A program made the position numbers and the translations under genes. From Anaerolineae bacterium (GTDB lineage Bacteria > Chloroflexota > Anaerolineae > Anaerolineales > Anaerolineaceae), in contig JABLXC010000022.1 of the NCBI GenBank assembly GCA_013178185.1, positions 1 to 64,000 of the forward strand: DNA of 64,000 bases, in the 5' to 3' direction. Below the pieces are notes generated by a model. That model saw nothing but the letters and a program-made list of their open reading frames with translations. It had not been told where the DNA came from and did no database searches. Every line of letters begins with the position of its first letter. Position 1 is the first letter of the stretch. Shown here piece after piece: positions 1 through 8,022 of the stretch.

Positions 1-484
1 ACGACCCAATGATCAGAATCCGGATCACCCACACCATCACCGATACAAACACCGGCACTACCCTCGTCAACATCTGCGCCGATACCACCGCCGTGCTCTG
101 CACATTGTGGCTCACGATCGCCATCGACACCCCCCACCACGTCAGCATGGCGTTCATCGTCGCCGCCAATAGCCACGCCCCAAACAAATACCACACCTCC
201 TTCGGCTCCTCGCTCCCCTGCTCCGGTGTGAACAATCGCGCAATCCCCGCAAAATCTATCCCACAAAACGCCACCGCCAGTATCGTCGCCCATCTCAACC
301 CTGCAAAGCTTAGCTCCCCCAACAAATCCCGCAACGCATATTCCGTCGTCGAATAATTGAACATCTCAAACGCCAGCAGCGCCGTCATAATGATCAGCCC
401 CAACACCAGCCCCGGTTTCACTTTCACCTTCCCCAACTTGAATGGCATCAAACCCCGATCCACTTTCGCTCCTAACAGGTTCAT
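1..484 (-). CDS. Membrane protein of unknown function, 3' end cut by window edge
   Basis: The reading frame is open from an ATG at 484 to the window edge (at least 161 residues). It starts MNLLGAKVDRG and has about three or four hydrophobic stretches, near residues 25-40, 55-80, 95-125 and 135-160. A strong ribosome site (AAGGAGG) lies just before the ATG, and a consensus promoter with a palindromic operator lies 35-65 bases upstream, so this is very likely a real gene. I do not recognise the family. Codon choice is striking: nearly all leucine, valine, glycine and alanine codons end in G (TTG, GTG, GGG, GCG). This differs from the rest of the window and fits horizontally acquired DNA. The C-terminus and neighbours are not visible. 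Confidence 0.7.
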   Translation of the reverse strand, partial: MNLLGAKVDRGLMPFKLGKVKVKPGLVLGLIIMTALLAFEMFNYSTTEYALRDLLGELSFAGLRWATILAVAFCGIDFAGIARLFTPEQGSEEPKEVWYLFGAWLLAATMNAMLTWWGVSMAIVSHNVQSTAVVSAQMLTRVVPVFVSVMVWVIRILIIGS

Positions 485-519
485 CTCGTCCTCCTTCCGA
501 CACCTTGTCCTTTATTTTG

Positions 520-548
520 ATTATAGAACATATATTCTATTTTGTCAA
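520..548 (-). promoter_or_regulatory. Sigma-70 type promoter with LexA-like palindrome in the spacer
   Basis: On the minus strand TTGACA (548-543) and TATAAT (525-520) are both full consensus and separated by exactly 17 bases. The spacer and the start of the -10 box hold an 18-base element with perfect 6-base arms, ATAGAA and TTCTAT (523-540). The core GAATATATGTTC differs at one position from the GAAC-N4-GTTC SOS box known from Gram-positive LexA. Repressor binding here would block RNA polymerase. Assignment to LexA is inference. Confidence 0.7.
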
Positions 549-696
549 GAACTTCTGTCCAGTTCAGTGGTGTTTTTCCTCCTTCTGACCCAAGCCTGCC
601 TACTGCTCCAACCAAAAGGTAAAAAGAAAATTGCCAATGATATAATCCATCTAACTTGATTACGATCGAAACGGGCACAGACCGAGAAAGGCCGTC

Positions 697-1155
697 ATGG
701 AAAATAAATCGCCTTTTTGGATCTCAAAAAAACTGGATGAGCTTACGCTTGAAGAATGGGAATCTTTATGCGACGGGTGCGGGATATGCTGTTTGTATAA
801 ACTGGAAGATGAGGAGACGAGGGAAATCTATTATACAAATGTGGCATGCCGCTTGTTGGATCCCAAAACTTGCCGTTGCACAAATTACGAACATAGAACC
901 GAAGTAGTTCCAACCTGTTTACGGCTAACCCCTGAGCTGACCCCCCAGTTAAAATGGCTGCCGGAGACCTGCGCTTACCGGCGGATTTGGGAGAGGAAAC
1001 CATTATTCGGGTGGCATCCCCTCCTTTCCAAAAACCCAGACACCGTTCACCTGGCGCACGCCTCGGTTCTTGGAAAAACGATCCCCGAAATAAGCATTAA
1101 TCTGAATGACCTGGAGGAATTTATCATCGACTGGGTAGAGGTGAATAATCCGTGA
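697..1155 (+). CDS. ycgN: YcgN/UPF0260 family zinc- or iron-chelating cysteine-rich protein
   Basis: This 152-residue protein carries the family's N-terminal cysteine cluster CDGCGICC at about residues 25-32 and further cysteines in the motif RLLDPKTCRCTNY. It ends with the usual region rich in acidic and hydrophobic residues. Length and motif order match UPF0260 (YcgN/YkgJ-like) proteins, which are thought to chelate a metal ion; their biochemical role is not established. The stop codon overlaps the GTG start of the next gene (GTGA), so the two are translationally coupled. The upstream 549-696 stretch contains a possible TATAAT at 641-646 but no convincing -35 box. Confidence 0.85.
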   Translation: MENKSPFWISKKLDELTLEEWESLCDGCGICCLYKLEDEETREIYYTNVACRLLDPKTCRCTNYEHRTEVVPTCLRLTPELTPQLKWLPETCAYRRIWERKPLFGWHPLLSKNPDTVHLAHASVLGKTIPEISINLNDLEEFIIDWVEVNNP

Positions 1156-1691
1156 AGAAAATCGTAATCGCCTCCCAAAACCCTGTGAAAATCAATACAA
1201 CGCTATCAGGGTTCAAGCAAATGTTCCCTTCCGAGTCCTTCGAGGCCAGACCGATCGCGGCCGAATCTGGCGTGAGCGAGCAGCCATTTTCAGACCACGA
1301 AACCTTTCTGGGCGCCTTCAATCGAGCCAGGAATGCCCTTTACATAGTCCCCGATGGAGATTACTGGGTAGGAATTGAAGGCGGCGTGGAGAAACTCGGC
1401 GCAGAAATTGCAGCCTTTGCCTGGATCGTCATCACAGACGGTTTGCGCATTGGTAGAGGGAAGACGGGCGCATTCATGCTGCCCAGGGCAATTGCAGAGT
1501 TAATCCAGCAAGGAATGGAATTAGGAAAAGCCGATGACATCTTTTTCAACCGCTCAAACTCCAAACAGGAAAATGGCGCCATTGGCTTGTTAACTGGCAA
1601 TGTCATCGACCGCGCTAAGCTATACGAACAAGCTGTCATCATGGCCTTGATCCCTTTCAAAAACCCAGATCTTTATCCAGAAGCTAACTAA
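1152..1691 (+). CDS. yjjX: YjjX-type inosine/xanthosine triphosphatase (non-canonical NTP phosphatase)
   Basis: The 179-residue protein begins MKKIVIASQNPVKINTT, the family's phosphate-binding N-terminus, and has the conserved patches ESGVSEQP, GIEGGVE and NGAIGLLT. Known members hydrolyse ITP and XTP to remove deaminated purines from the nucleotide pool. The start is GTG at 1152, overlapping the stop of the preceding ycgN-like gene by four bases. The 3' end overlaps the convergent membrane-protein gene by four bases, leaving no space for a terminator between them. Confidence 0.9.
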   Translation: MKKIVIASQNPVKINTTLSGFKQMFPSESFEARPIAAESGVSEQPFSDHETFLGAFNRARNALYIVPDGDYWVGIEGGVEKLGAEIAAFAWIVITDGLRIGRGKTGAFMLPRAIAELIQQGMELGKADDIFFNRSNSKQENGAIGLLTGNVIDRAKLYEQAVIMALIPFKNPDLYPEAN

Positions 1692-3028
1692 CGCTCGTTT
1701 ACAATAGCATCCCTTCGAGCCAGGCTGGCAAGCATTTGCTTACTCCGCAGCCAAAGCCAGGTGGTTTGGGTAAGGTTGGCGAGTGAAAACGCGACCGAAC
1801 CGACATAGAGGCCAACTAATGTTTTTGAATAGATTCCTATGATCAGAATGACGAGCGCAGTCGCCAGAAAAACCCCCATCGCTTCTGGAATGGCGCGGGT
1901 CTTCTTCTGATGAACAATCGCTCCCTGAAACCAGCTTTGTAACACATTCAAAGCTGGAATGGGAAGCGACAACCAAAAGGCGGTTACAGCCATAGCTGCC
2001 AGGACGGGGTCCAACGCTGTTATTGCACCAAACCAGTAATAGGCCACCGGCGTCGCCGCAAAAAGAACGTACACGGCTGTGATCCCAGCAATCAGAATGA
2101 GGGTGAATTTTTTGAGCGAGTTATAAGAATAGGGGCGGTCTAGCAGTGCAACCACCGTCTCATTGTAAGCCATCCCGGCGCTACGGAACATGAATACCAG
2201 GCCAGAAACAACGGACCAGACAGCGAGGGACGGCACCGGCATGTTCATCCGGCTCAAGGCTGCGCTTCCAATCGGCTGCCACGCCAAAGAGATAAAAGAT
2301 GTAATCGCCAGAGGAGTGTAAAAACGTGCAAAAGTTGCCCAGCTCAGGGCTGGTTGGACATTCGGCGCCGGTTTCAAATACTCCCCGTAAATCGGGCGTA
2401 CCCGAATTCCGGCATACACCGCTTCACAAATCACACCCATCGCTTGAGCAATTGTCGCGACAACGACCCCAGGGATGTTGCCGATCCAATACCCAATCGC
2501 CAACACAACCACATCGGCAGCCAGGCGCACCAGTGTGCCAACCCCCACCGCCTGAGAATTATTGAACCGGATCATCACTCCCTGTTGAAAACGCCGGTAT
2601 GCAATTGAAAACGTCCAGGGGGTCATAATCATCAAACCAAGCCTGGCGGGCTCGATGATCTCTTGGGGAGCGCCAATCAAATCTTCGGCCAGAAAATAAT
2701 AGAGAGGAGTGAATGAAGCCAAAATATGAGCGACCGTCAAGATACTGCTGCTAACCAACATAAAGCGGTAAACCTTCTTATATGATGACCTATCCGTACA
2801 CAGGGCTGTCGAAGCAGATAGAATCATCAAAATCGGCGCTTCGACAATGAGCATAATTGGAAAGACAATCCCTCCATAAGCCGCCAGGTTGATCTCAGCC
2901 TGTGGCAGCCTGGCCATGACAGAGCTCAATACAGGAGATTCAATCCCCATCAACAACCAGCTTGCTGCCAGGGGCCACCATGTTGAAATTATTTTTTGTA
3001 ACGAAAGCTCAACGACATTGTTCTTCAA
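1688..3028 (-). CDS. MATE/MOP-like polytopic membrane exporter or flippase
   Basis: This 446-residue protein is almost entirely hydrophobic, with about 12 predicted membrane spans arranged as two similar halves. The first half begins near WWPLAASWLL and the second near FYTPLAITSFISLAWQP, which is typical of the MATE/MOP flippase fold and of ANKH-like proteins. Substrate cannot be told. The start is TTG at 3028 with an upstream AGGAAAAT ribosome site. It is transcribed alone and converges on yjjX. A role in exporting a lipid-linked or amphipathic compound is possible; the neighbouring lycopene cyclase is divergent, so a shared function is only speculation. Confidence 0.6.
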   Translation of the reverse strand: MKNNVVELSLQKIISTWWPLAASWLLMGIESPVLSSVMARLPQAEINLAAYGGIVFPIMLIVEAPILMILSASTALCTDRSSYKKVYRFMLVSSSILTVAHILASFTPLYYFLAEDLIGAPQEIIEPARLGLMIMTPWTFSIAYRRFQQGVMIRFNNSQAVGVGTLVRLAADVVVLAIGYWIGNIPGVVVATIAQAMGVICEAVYAGIRVRPIYGEYLKPAPNVQPALSWATFARFYTPLAITSFISLAWQPIGSAALSRMNMPVPSLAVWSVVSGLVFMFRSAGMAYNETVVALLDRPYSYNSLKKFTLILIAGITAVYVLFAATPVAYYWFGAITALDPVLAAMAVTAFWLSLPIPALNVLQSWFQGAIVHQKKTRAIPEAMGVFLATALVILIIGIYSKTLVGLYVGSVAFSLANLTQTTWLWLRSKQMLASLARRDAIVNER

Positions 3029-3419
3029 CGATTTTCCTATCTGTGATCAAAACATACTTTAACTAAAGCAAGGTTCTGAGGTCCCTTCACAGCCGCGCTT
3101 GAAAGCCGTCCATACTGATTCCAATTTTTCCATTTTACCCTCAAATCATGTTCCCCTGCTAACTGAAATATCATTACGAAAGAACGATTGCATTACCCTG
3201 ATTTTCTAGAGCTAATCTAAAAAAATTCATACCAACACGCAATAATTCCTCCTCAGTGGGTTGCAAACAATATCCCATAACCTAAAAACAATCTCCCATA
3301 ACCTAAGTGGGTTGCAAACAATGGATTGCGGTTGCCCGAATCATTACGACAGTTCTACCAACAAGAAGGGGAATGTAAACTATAATATCCGATAGACGAC
3401 CAGCAGAAATGTTAATCTT
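3029..3419. other. 391-base divergent intergenic region with short direct repeats
   Basis: This AT-rich spacer separates the divergent exporter and lycopene cyclase genes. I see no open reading frame of note and no structured RNA. It holds an A-B-B-A arrangement of short direct repeats (3255-3322). A possible -10 box TATAAT lies at 3381-3386, about 34 bases before the cyclase ATG, without a clear -35 box. Confidence 0.6.
3255..3322. repeat. Short direct repeats in A-B-B-A order
   Basis: AGTGGGTTGCAAACAAT occurs at 3255-3271 and 3306-3322, and TCCCATAACCTAA occurs at 3273-3285 and 3294-3306. All copies are exact. They could be operator sites for the flanking divergent genes or the trace of a small duplication. 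Confidence 0.75.
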
Positions 3420-4580
3420 ATGAAACCAATATACGATTATATTTTCGCGGGAGGAGGTGCAGCGGGATTAAGTCTTGCCAGCCGTTTGATCCGAGAATTA
3501 CCGGGGCGCTCATCCATTTTGATTCTGGATAAGGACAAAAAAGACCAGAATGATCGCACTTGGTGTTTTTGGAGCGCACAACCTTCCCCTTTTGATGAGA
3601 TCGTTACTCATTCCTGGGTCAAACTCCGCTTCGTCAGCGATGGATTCGAGAAGACATTCGATATCCGCCCTTATCGCTACGCCATGATCCGGGGAATAGA
3701 TTTTTACCGCTATACTCATCAAGAGTTGCGCCGATCTCCACAGGTCGATTTTATTCAAGAAAATGTCATCAGCATTACCGACTACGGCGAGAAAGCGATT
3801 GTAAAAACTGAGAACGCCCATTATTTTGGCAGATGGATATTCGACAGCATGTTCAGGGTTGAGGAATTCGTCCCCAATCCCGCTCGATATCACTATGTGA
3901 TGCAGCATTTCAAAGGATGGGAGATCGAAACCAAGCAGGATATCTTCGATCCAGAAGTTTTTACCATGTTCGACTTCCGTACGCCGCAACAAGGCGCAAT
4001 GCGCTTTATTTATATCCTCCCTTTTTCTACACGCAGCGCCCTGGTTGAATACACCTTGTTTTCAGCTACTTTATTAAATCCCGAAGAGTATGACGCCGGT
4101 CTGAAGCAATATCTACAAGATATCCTTGGAGTACAGGATTATAAGATCACAGCCATCGAAAGCGGTAAGATCCCCATGACCGACCATCCCTTTCCACGAA
4201 AATCAGGCCTGCGGATCATGAATATCGGCACCAAAGGGGGCATGGTCAAACCTTCGACAGGATATGCCTTTCAACGCATCCAAAGAGACTGCACCCAAAT
4301 CATTGAGTCCATAAAAACATTCCAGACCCCCGATCACGTTCCGCAAACCAGGTCAGTCCACAAATTGAACGACTCGATCATGCTGCAATTGATGTACCGC
4401 AGAGGAGACCTGATGCATTCGATCTTCACCGATTTGTTTCGAAACAATCCGATCGATCGCCTGTTTCGCTTTCTGGATGAAGAAAGCTCCTGGCTGGACG
4501 ACCTGCTCGTTAAAAGTTCCCTGAACCCGATCCCATTCCTCCAAGCCCTGATCAAGATCAAGATTTTTAGAAAAGTCTAA
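3420..4580 (+). CDS. Lycopene cyclase, CrtY-type flavoprotein
   Basis: The 386-residue protein opens with a dinucleotide-binding motif, YIFAGGGAAGLSLASRL (residues 8-24), followed by an acidic residue ending the second strand (ILDKD). The stretch NDRTWCFW is the signature of CrtY-type lycopene beta-cyclases, and the later segments PFSTRSALVEYTLFS and KIPMTDHPFP also fit that family. The enzyme would close the ends of lycopene to make cyclic carotenoids at the membrane. No phytoene synthase or desaturase is in the window, so the gene stands apart from any carotenoid cluster. There is no strong ribosome site ahead of the ATG. It is probably cotranscribed with the next gene, 29 bases downstream. 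Confidence 0.85.
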   Translation: MKPIYDYIFAGGGAAGLSLASRLIRELPGRSSILILDKDKKDQNDRTWCFWSAQPSPFDEIVTHSWVKLRFVSDGFEKTFDIRPYRYAMIRGIDFYRYTHQELRRSPQVDFIQENVISITDYGEKAIVKTENAHYFGRWIFDSMFRVEEFVPNPARYHYVMQHFKGWEIETKQDIFDPEVFTMFDFRTPQQGAMRFIYILPFSTRSALVEYTLFSATLLNPEEYDAGLKQYLQDILGVQDYKITAIESGKIPMTDHPFPRKSGLRIMNIGTKGGMVKPSTGYAFQRIQRDCTQIIESIKTFQTPDHVPQTRSVHKLNDSIMLQLMYRRGDLMHSIFTDLFRNNPIDRLFRFLDEESSWLDDLLVKSSLNPIPFLQALIKIKIFRKV

Positions 4581-4609
4581 CATCTCACTAACACCCCCCG
4601 GATTCACCC

Positions 4610-6673
4610 ATGTTGAAGAATTTCTACCACACTCTGAAAAATAAATCTTTTTCTCAAAAAACAATCCCCATCGCCTTACTTGCAACTGCGGTGATTGCTT
4701 TTGGTTTATTAATCCCGGAACTTGGATTTTACTGGGATGATTGGGAAAGAATCCTGGTACTCAAGCTTTATGGTGCTAACGCATTTTGGGATTACTTTAG
4801 CACCAAACGCCCGTTCGCTGCCTGGGTGTACTTCCTTTTCGGGCCAATTTTAGGAGGCAATCCTATTGGCTGGCATGTGCTATCTCTGGCAGCGCGCTGG
4901 CTGGCAGCTGTCAGCTTCTGGTGGGTGTTGAGGAATCTGTGGCCATCCTACAAGCGCCAGGCATTTTACGCCTCAGCTCTGTTTTTGGTTTACCCAATCT
5001 TTTTACAGCAGTCAATCATCGTTTACTTTAAGCACTGGCTGGCTTACTCCTTCTACTTTTTCTCCCTGGGTTTGACAATTCAGGGCATCAGAAAACGTCA
5101 AAAACGATTGGCGTATTTTGCCGGCGCAGTGTTTACCGAACTTTTACACCTCTCCTTGCTGGAATATTTTGCCGGGTTGGAACTCTTGAGGCCTTTGGTC
5201 ATCTACTTGGTCTTGAAAGATACGGTTGCTCCTTTGCAAAAAGCGCTTCGCAGGTCATTGGCGCTTTGGCTACCCTATCTCGCAGTGCTCGCGTTATACG
5301 CGGCCTGGAGACTCTATTTCGGCGCCAACCTGGAGGACAATCCTTACAGTCCCCAGCTCTTAAGCGGCTTACTGGCAAATCCGTTCCTCACTCTGAGAAA
5401 CCTAGCAAACATAGGGTTGCAAGATGCAATCTACATTTTTATTTCCAGCTGGCATAAAACGCTCAAACCAGGGGTCATTAGCCTGGATGCGCCCTTCTCG
5501 CTTCTCTCCTGGGGGGTCGCTTTCATCCTGGCGGCTATGCTGGCATTCTATATGCTGCGCTTGAAAGACGATGGAGAACCATCTCTTTCGGCAGACCGCT
5601 GGTCATTTCAGGCTTTTCTGCTGGGGCTGCTGGCTGCGTTTCTAGGCGCGCTGCCAGTATGGGTTACTTTTCGCGCCGTCAGCACCGAAGGGATGTTTAC
5701 CGACCGGTTTGCCATGGCCTGTATGGCTGGAGCCAGCCTGAGCTGGGTTGCATTCCTCGAATGGCTGGTGGGAAACCCTCGGCGGAGGTTGATCCTCCTG
5801 AACTCCCTCATCCTGCTTGGCGTAAGCTTGCAGCTCCGAACTGCTAACGATTTTCGATGGTCATGGATTCTGCAACAAAGGATCTACTGGCAGCTTTACT
5901 GGCGTGCGCCGTACATCCAACCCAATACAACAATCCTGACCGATGGGCAGTTGTTCCCTTATGTAATGCCACAATTTTCGTTCAACCTCTTATATCGCGA
6001 ACCTCAGAATTACGGGAAAGGGGGATACATCTTCAGCTATTTGGGCGACTTTGGAAGAGACCAGGGAAATTGGCTTAATGGAAAAGACCTGGAAATTAAA
6101 TATCTGTTTTTCGATTTTCGGTCTTCAACGAAGAACAGCCTCGTGATTTTCAAGGAAGATAAAACCAGCAACTGTTTATGGATACTGGACGAGGAAGACA
6201 AAGACAACCCGTATCTTCCTGACCTGGTTAGGCAAGCTTTGCCATTATCCAACCTGGCGCGCATCAATGCTTCTGCCAAAGCAGGGCATACGCCTCCAGA
6301 GGATGTGTTCGGCGCAGAGGCAGAGCGGGGCTGGTGCTATTATTATGAAAAAGCCGATTTAGCATACCAGTACAGTGATTACGAGGAGGCAGCCGCGCTC
6401 GCCGATGAAGCTATCGCGCAAGGGTTTACGCCAGCCAGTTCGCAAGCAAACTCGCCGCAAGAGTGGATGCCCATCCTTGAAAGTTACGCCGCGGTTGGGC
6501 GATGGCAAGAGGCAATAGAAATCACAAAGACAGGCATGCGCGTGGACCAAAATTACCGCCCAATGTTCTGCAGCACATGGCAACGCATTGAGAACAGGCC
6601 GCAGACCTCACAGGAAGAGAAACCCCTCATCGCTGAGATGTACAACTTTTTGGATTGCAGTCCGTATTTATGA
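4610..6673 (+). CDS. GT-C type integral membrane protein with C-terminal TPR-like region
   Basis: This 687-residue protein has about 11-12 membrane spans in residues 20-420, then a soluble C-terminal part. The first external loop carries an acidic pair in FYWDDWERI, the position where GT-C glycosyltransferases keep catalytic aspartates. This supports, but does not prove, a lipid-phosphosugar-dependent transferase. Residues about 570-680 form helical repeats (YYEKADLAYQYSDYEEAAAL ... AVGRWQEAIEITKTG) that look like tetratricopeptide repeats, which usually bind partners. The stop overlaps the ATG of the downstream zinc-ribbon gene (ATGA), so the genes are coupled. No specific substrate can be assigned. 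Confidence 0.55.
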   Translation: MLKNFYHTLKNKSFSQKTIPIALLATAVIAFGLLIPELGFYWDDWERILVLKLYGANAFWDYFSTKRPFAAWVYFLFGPILGGNPIGWHVLSLAARWLAAVSFWWVLRNLWPSYKRQAFYASALFLVYPIFLQQSIIVYFKHWLAYSFYFFSLGLTIQGIRKRQKRLAYFAGAVFTELLHLSLLEYFAGLELLRPLVIYLVLKDTVAPLQKALRRSLALWLPYLAVLALYAAWRLYFGANLEDNPYSPQLLSGLLANPFLTLRNLANIGLQDAIYIFISSWHKTLKPGVISLDAPFSLLSWGVAFILAAMLAFYMLRLKDDGEPSLSADRWSFQAFLLGLLAAFLGALPVWVTFRAVSTEGMFTDRFAMACMAGASLSWVAFLEWLVGNPRRRLILLNSLILLGVSLQLRTANDFRWSWILQQRIYWQLYWRAPYIQPNTTILTDGQLFPYVMPQFSFNLLYREPQNYGKGGYIFSYLGDFGRDQGNWLNGKDLEIKYLFFDFRSSTKNSLVIFKEDKTSNCLWILDEEDKDNPYLPDLVRQALPLSNLARINASAKAGHTPPEDVFGAEAERGWCYYYEKADLAYQYSDYEEAAALADEAIAQGFTPASSQANSPQEWMPILESYAAVGRWQEAIEITKTGMRVDQNYRPMFCSTWQRIENRPQTSQEEKPLIAEMYNFLDCSPYL

Positions 6674-8022
6674 GTGGTCACCAACAATCCTCTATTGCAT
6701 CCTTCGGAAACAAGATGATTATTTCAAACACTTCTAACTCAAAAAAATGGCAGCCCCCAGCGAACTTTCGGCAACTCCCCTCGAAAATCGACGGGATAAC
6801 AATCTTCGCGGAAGTAGAAAAAAGCGAAGAAGAGCAAAAACTTGAGTCCTTCAAATGCCCAAAGTGTGGGGCGACAACAAAGTTCAACGTCTCAACAAGC
6901 GGGATTGCCTGTGAACATTGTGGCTATACGGTACCGGTTGCGGCAGAAAAAGTCGGCAGAGAAGCTGCCGAAAACGAATTCACCCTTGAAGCGCTAAAGA
7001 GGGGAGAGCAAGGATGGGGGGAAGATCGCCGGGTGCTGCACTGCAATAGTTGCGGCGCGGAAATCGCCCTTGACCAGAAAGCGATCACCAGCACCTGTCC
7101 GTTTTGCGCCTCTAATCAGGTTAATGTGCTGGCCCCTGAGAGCAACATTATTCTGCGCCCTCGTTTTCTCATCCCTTTTAAGGTATCGCCTGAAAGTAAC
7201 CAGGAACGAATCCGCCAGTGGTTAGGCAAAGGCTGGTTTCACCCCGATGAACTGGCTGCTTCAGCCATCCTCGACCGGCTTGCCGGAATTTATATGCCCT
7301 TCTGGACCTTCGACGCCAATATCACCGCGAATTGGAAGGCCGAAGTCGGATACGAACATACCGAGAGCTATTACGATCACAGCAGCAAAACCTGGAGGAC
7401 CCGCACCAGAATCCACTGGCGCTGGGAAAGTGGACAAATCTACCTGCCCGTCGATGACCTGATTACGCCAGGGAACTCTCACATCAGCCAGCACATCCTC
7501 AACCAGATCCTGCCTTTCCATTTAAGCGAACTGGTCACCTATGCAGCCGGATATTTGGCTGGTTGGCAGGCGCAGGCGTACGACATTCAGTTACCCGACG
7601 CCTGGGAAACAGGCAAAGCCATAATACGGGAACGCGCAAAGGAGGCCTGCTATGCCGACATTCCTTCATCCCACATCCGCAACTTCAGCATGCAGGCAGA
7701 TTTCGCGGATGAATCGTGGAGATACGTCTTGCTCCCAATTTACCTGGCTGCGTACAAATTTGATAACAGGGTTTTTCAGGTAATGGTCAACGGCCAGACA
7801 GGGACAATCGCAGGGCAAAAACCCGTCGCCTGGTGGAAGGTATGGCTGGCAATCGGGGCTTTGCTCTCGCCGGGAATTCTTCTAGGGTTGATCGGTTTGC
7901 CACTGCTTCTAGCAGGTGGGATTGGCGTCCTGCCCCTCTTCGCGGGTTTCATCTTGCTGGTTATAGGCGGGATCATTGCTTTCAACCTGTATCGTAAAGC
8001 CAGAGAATCGGAGGCCGACTGA
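6670..8022 (+). CDS. Zinc-ribbon membrane protein (paralogue 1)
   Basis: With the ATG at 6670, which overlaps the previous stop, the protein has 450 residues; a TTG at 6655 and an ATG at 6715 are alternatives. Two zinc ribbons stand near the N-terminus: CPKCG...CEHCG, then CNSCGAEI...CPFCAS. The middle contains repeated aromatic beta-type segments (IYMPFWTFDA, TRTRIHWRWESG) and the motif VMVNGQTGTIAG just before two C-terminal membrane spans. This layout matches a widespread bacterial family annotated only as zinc-ribbon proteins; function is unknown. The next gene is a divergent paralogue starting inside its stop codon, so the pair probably forms one complex. Confidence 0.75.
   Translation: MSGHQQSSIASFGNKMIISNTSNSKKWQPPANFRQLPSKIDGITIFAEVEKSEEEQKLESFKCPKCGATTKFNVSTSGIACEHCGYTVPVAAEKVGREAAENEFTLEALKRGEQGWGEDRRVLHCNSCGAEIALDQKAITSTCPFCASNQVNVLAPESNIILRPRFLIPFKVSPESNQERIRQWLGKGWFHPDELAASAILDRLAGIYMPFWTFDANITANWKAEVGYEHTESYYDHSSKTWRTRTRIHWRWESGQIYLPVDDLITPGNSHISQHILNQILPFHLSELVTYAAGYLAGWQAQAYDIQLPDAWETGKAIIRERAKEACYADIPSSHIRNFSMQADFADESWRYVLLPIYLAAYKFDNRVFQVMVNGQTGTIAGQKPVAWWKVWLAIGALLSPGILLGLIGLPLLLAGGIGVLPLFAGFILLVIGGIIAFNLYRKARESEAD

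Noticed and set aside
9-659. Plus-strand open frames over the left edge
   Set aside because: They are antisense to a minus-strand gene with clear ribosome site, promoter and membrane spans. Their composition (Pro, Thr, Ser, Asn-rich) is the mirror of G-ending codons.
3255-3322. CRISPR-like repeats
   Set aside because: Units are only 13-17 bases, two kinds are mixed, and spacing is irregular with two copies each. No cas gene is near.
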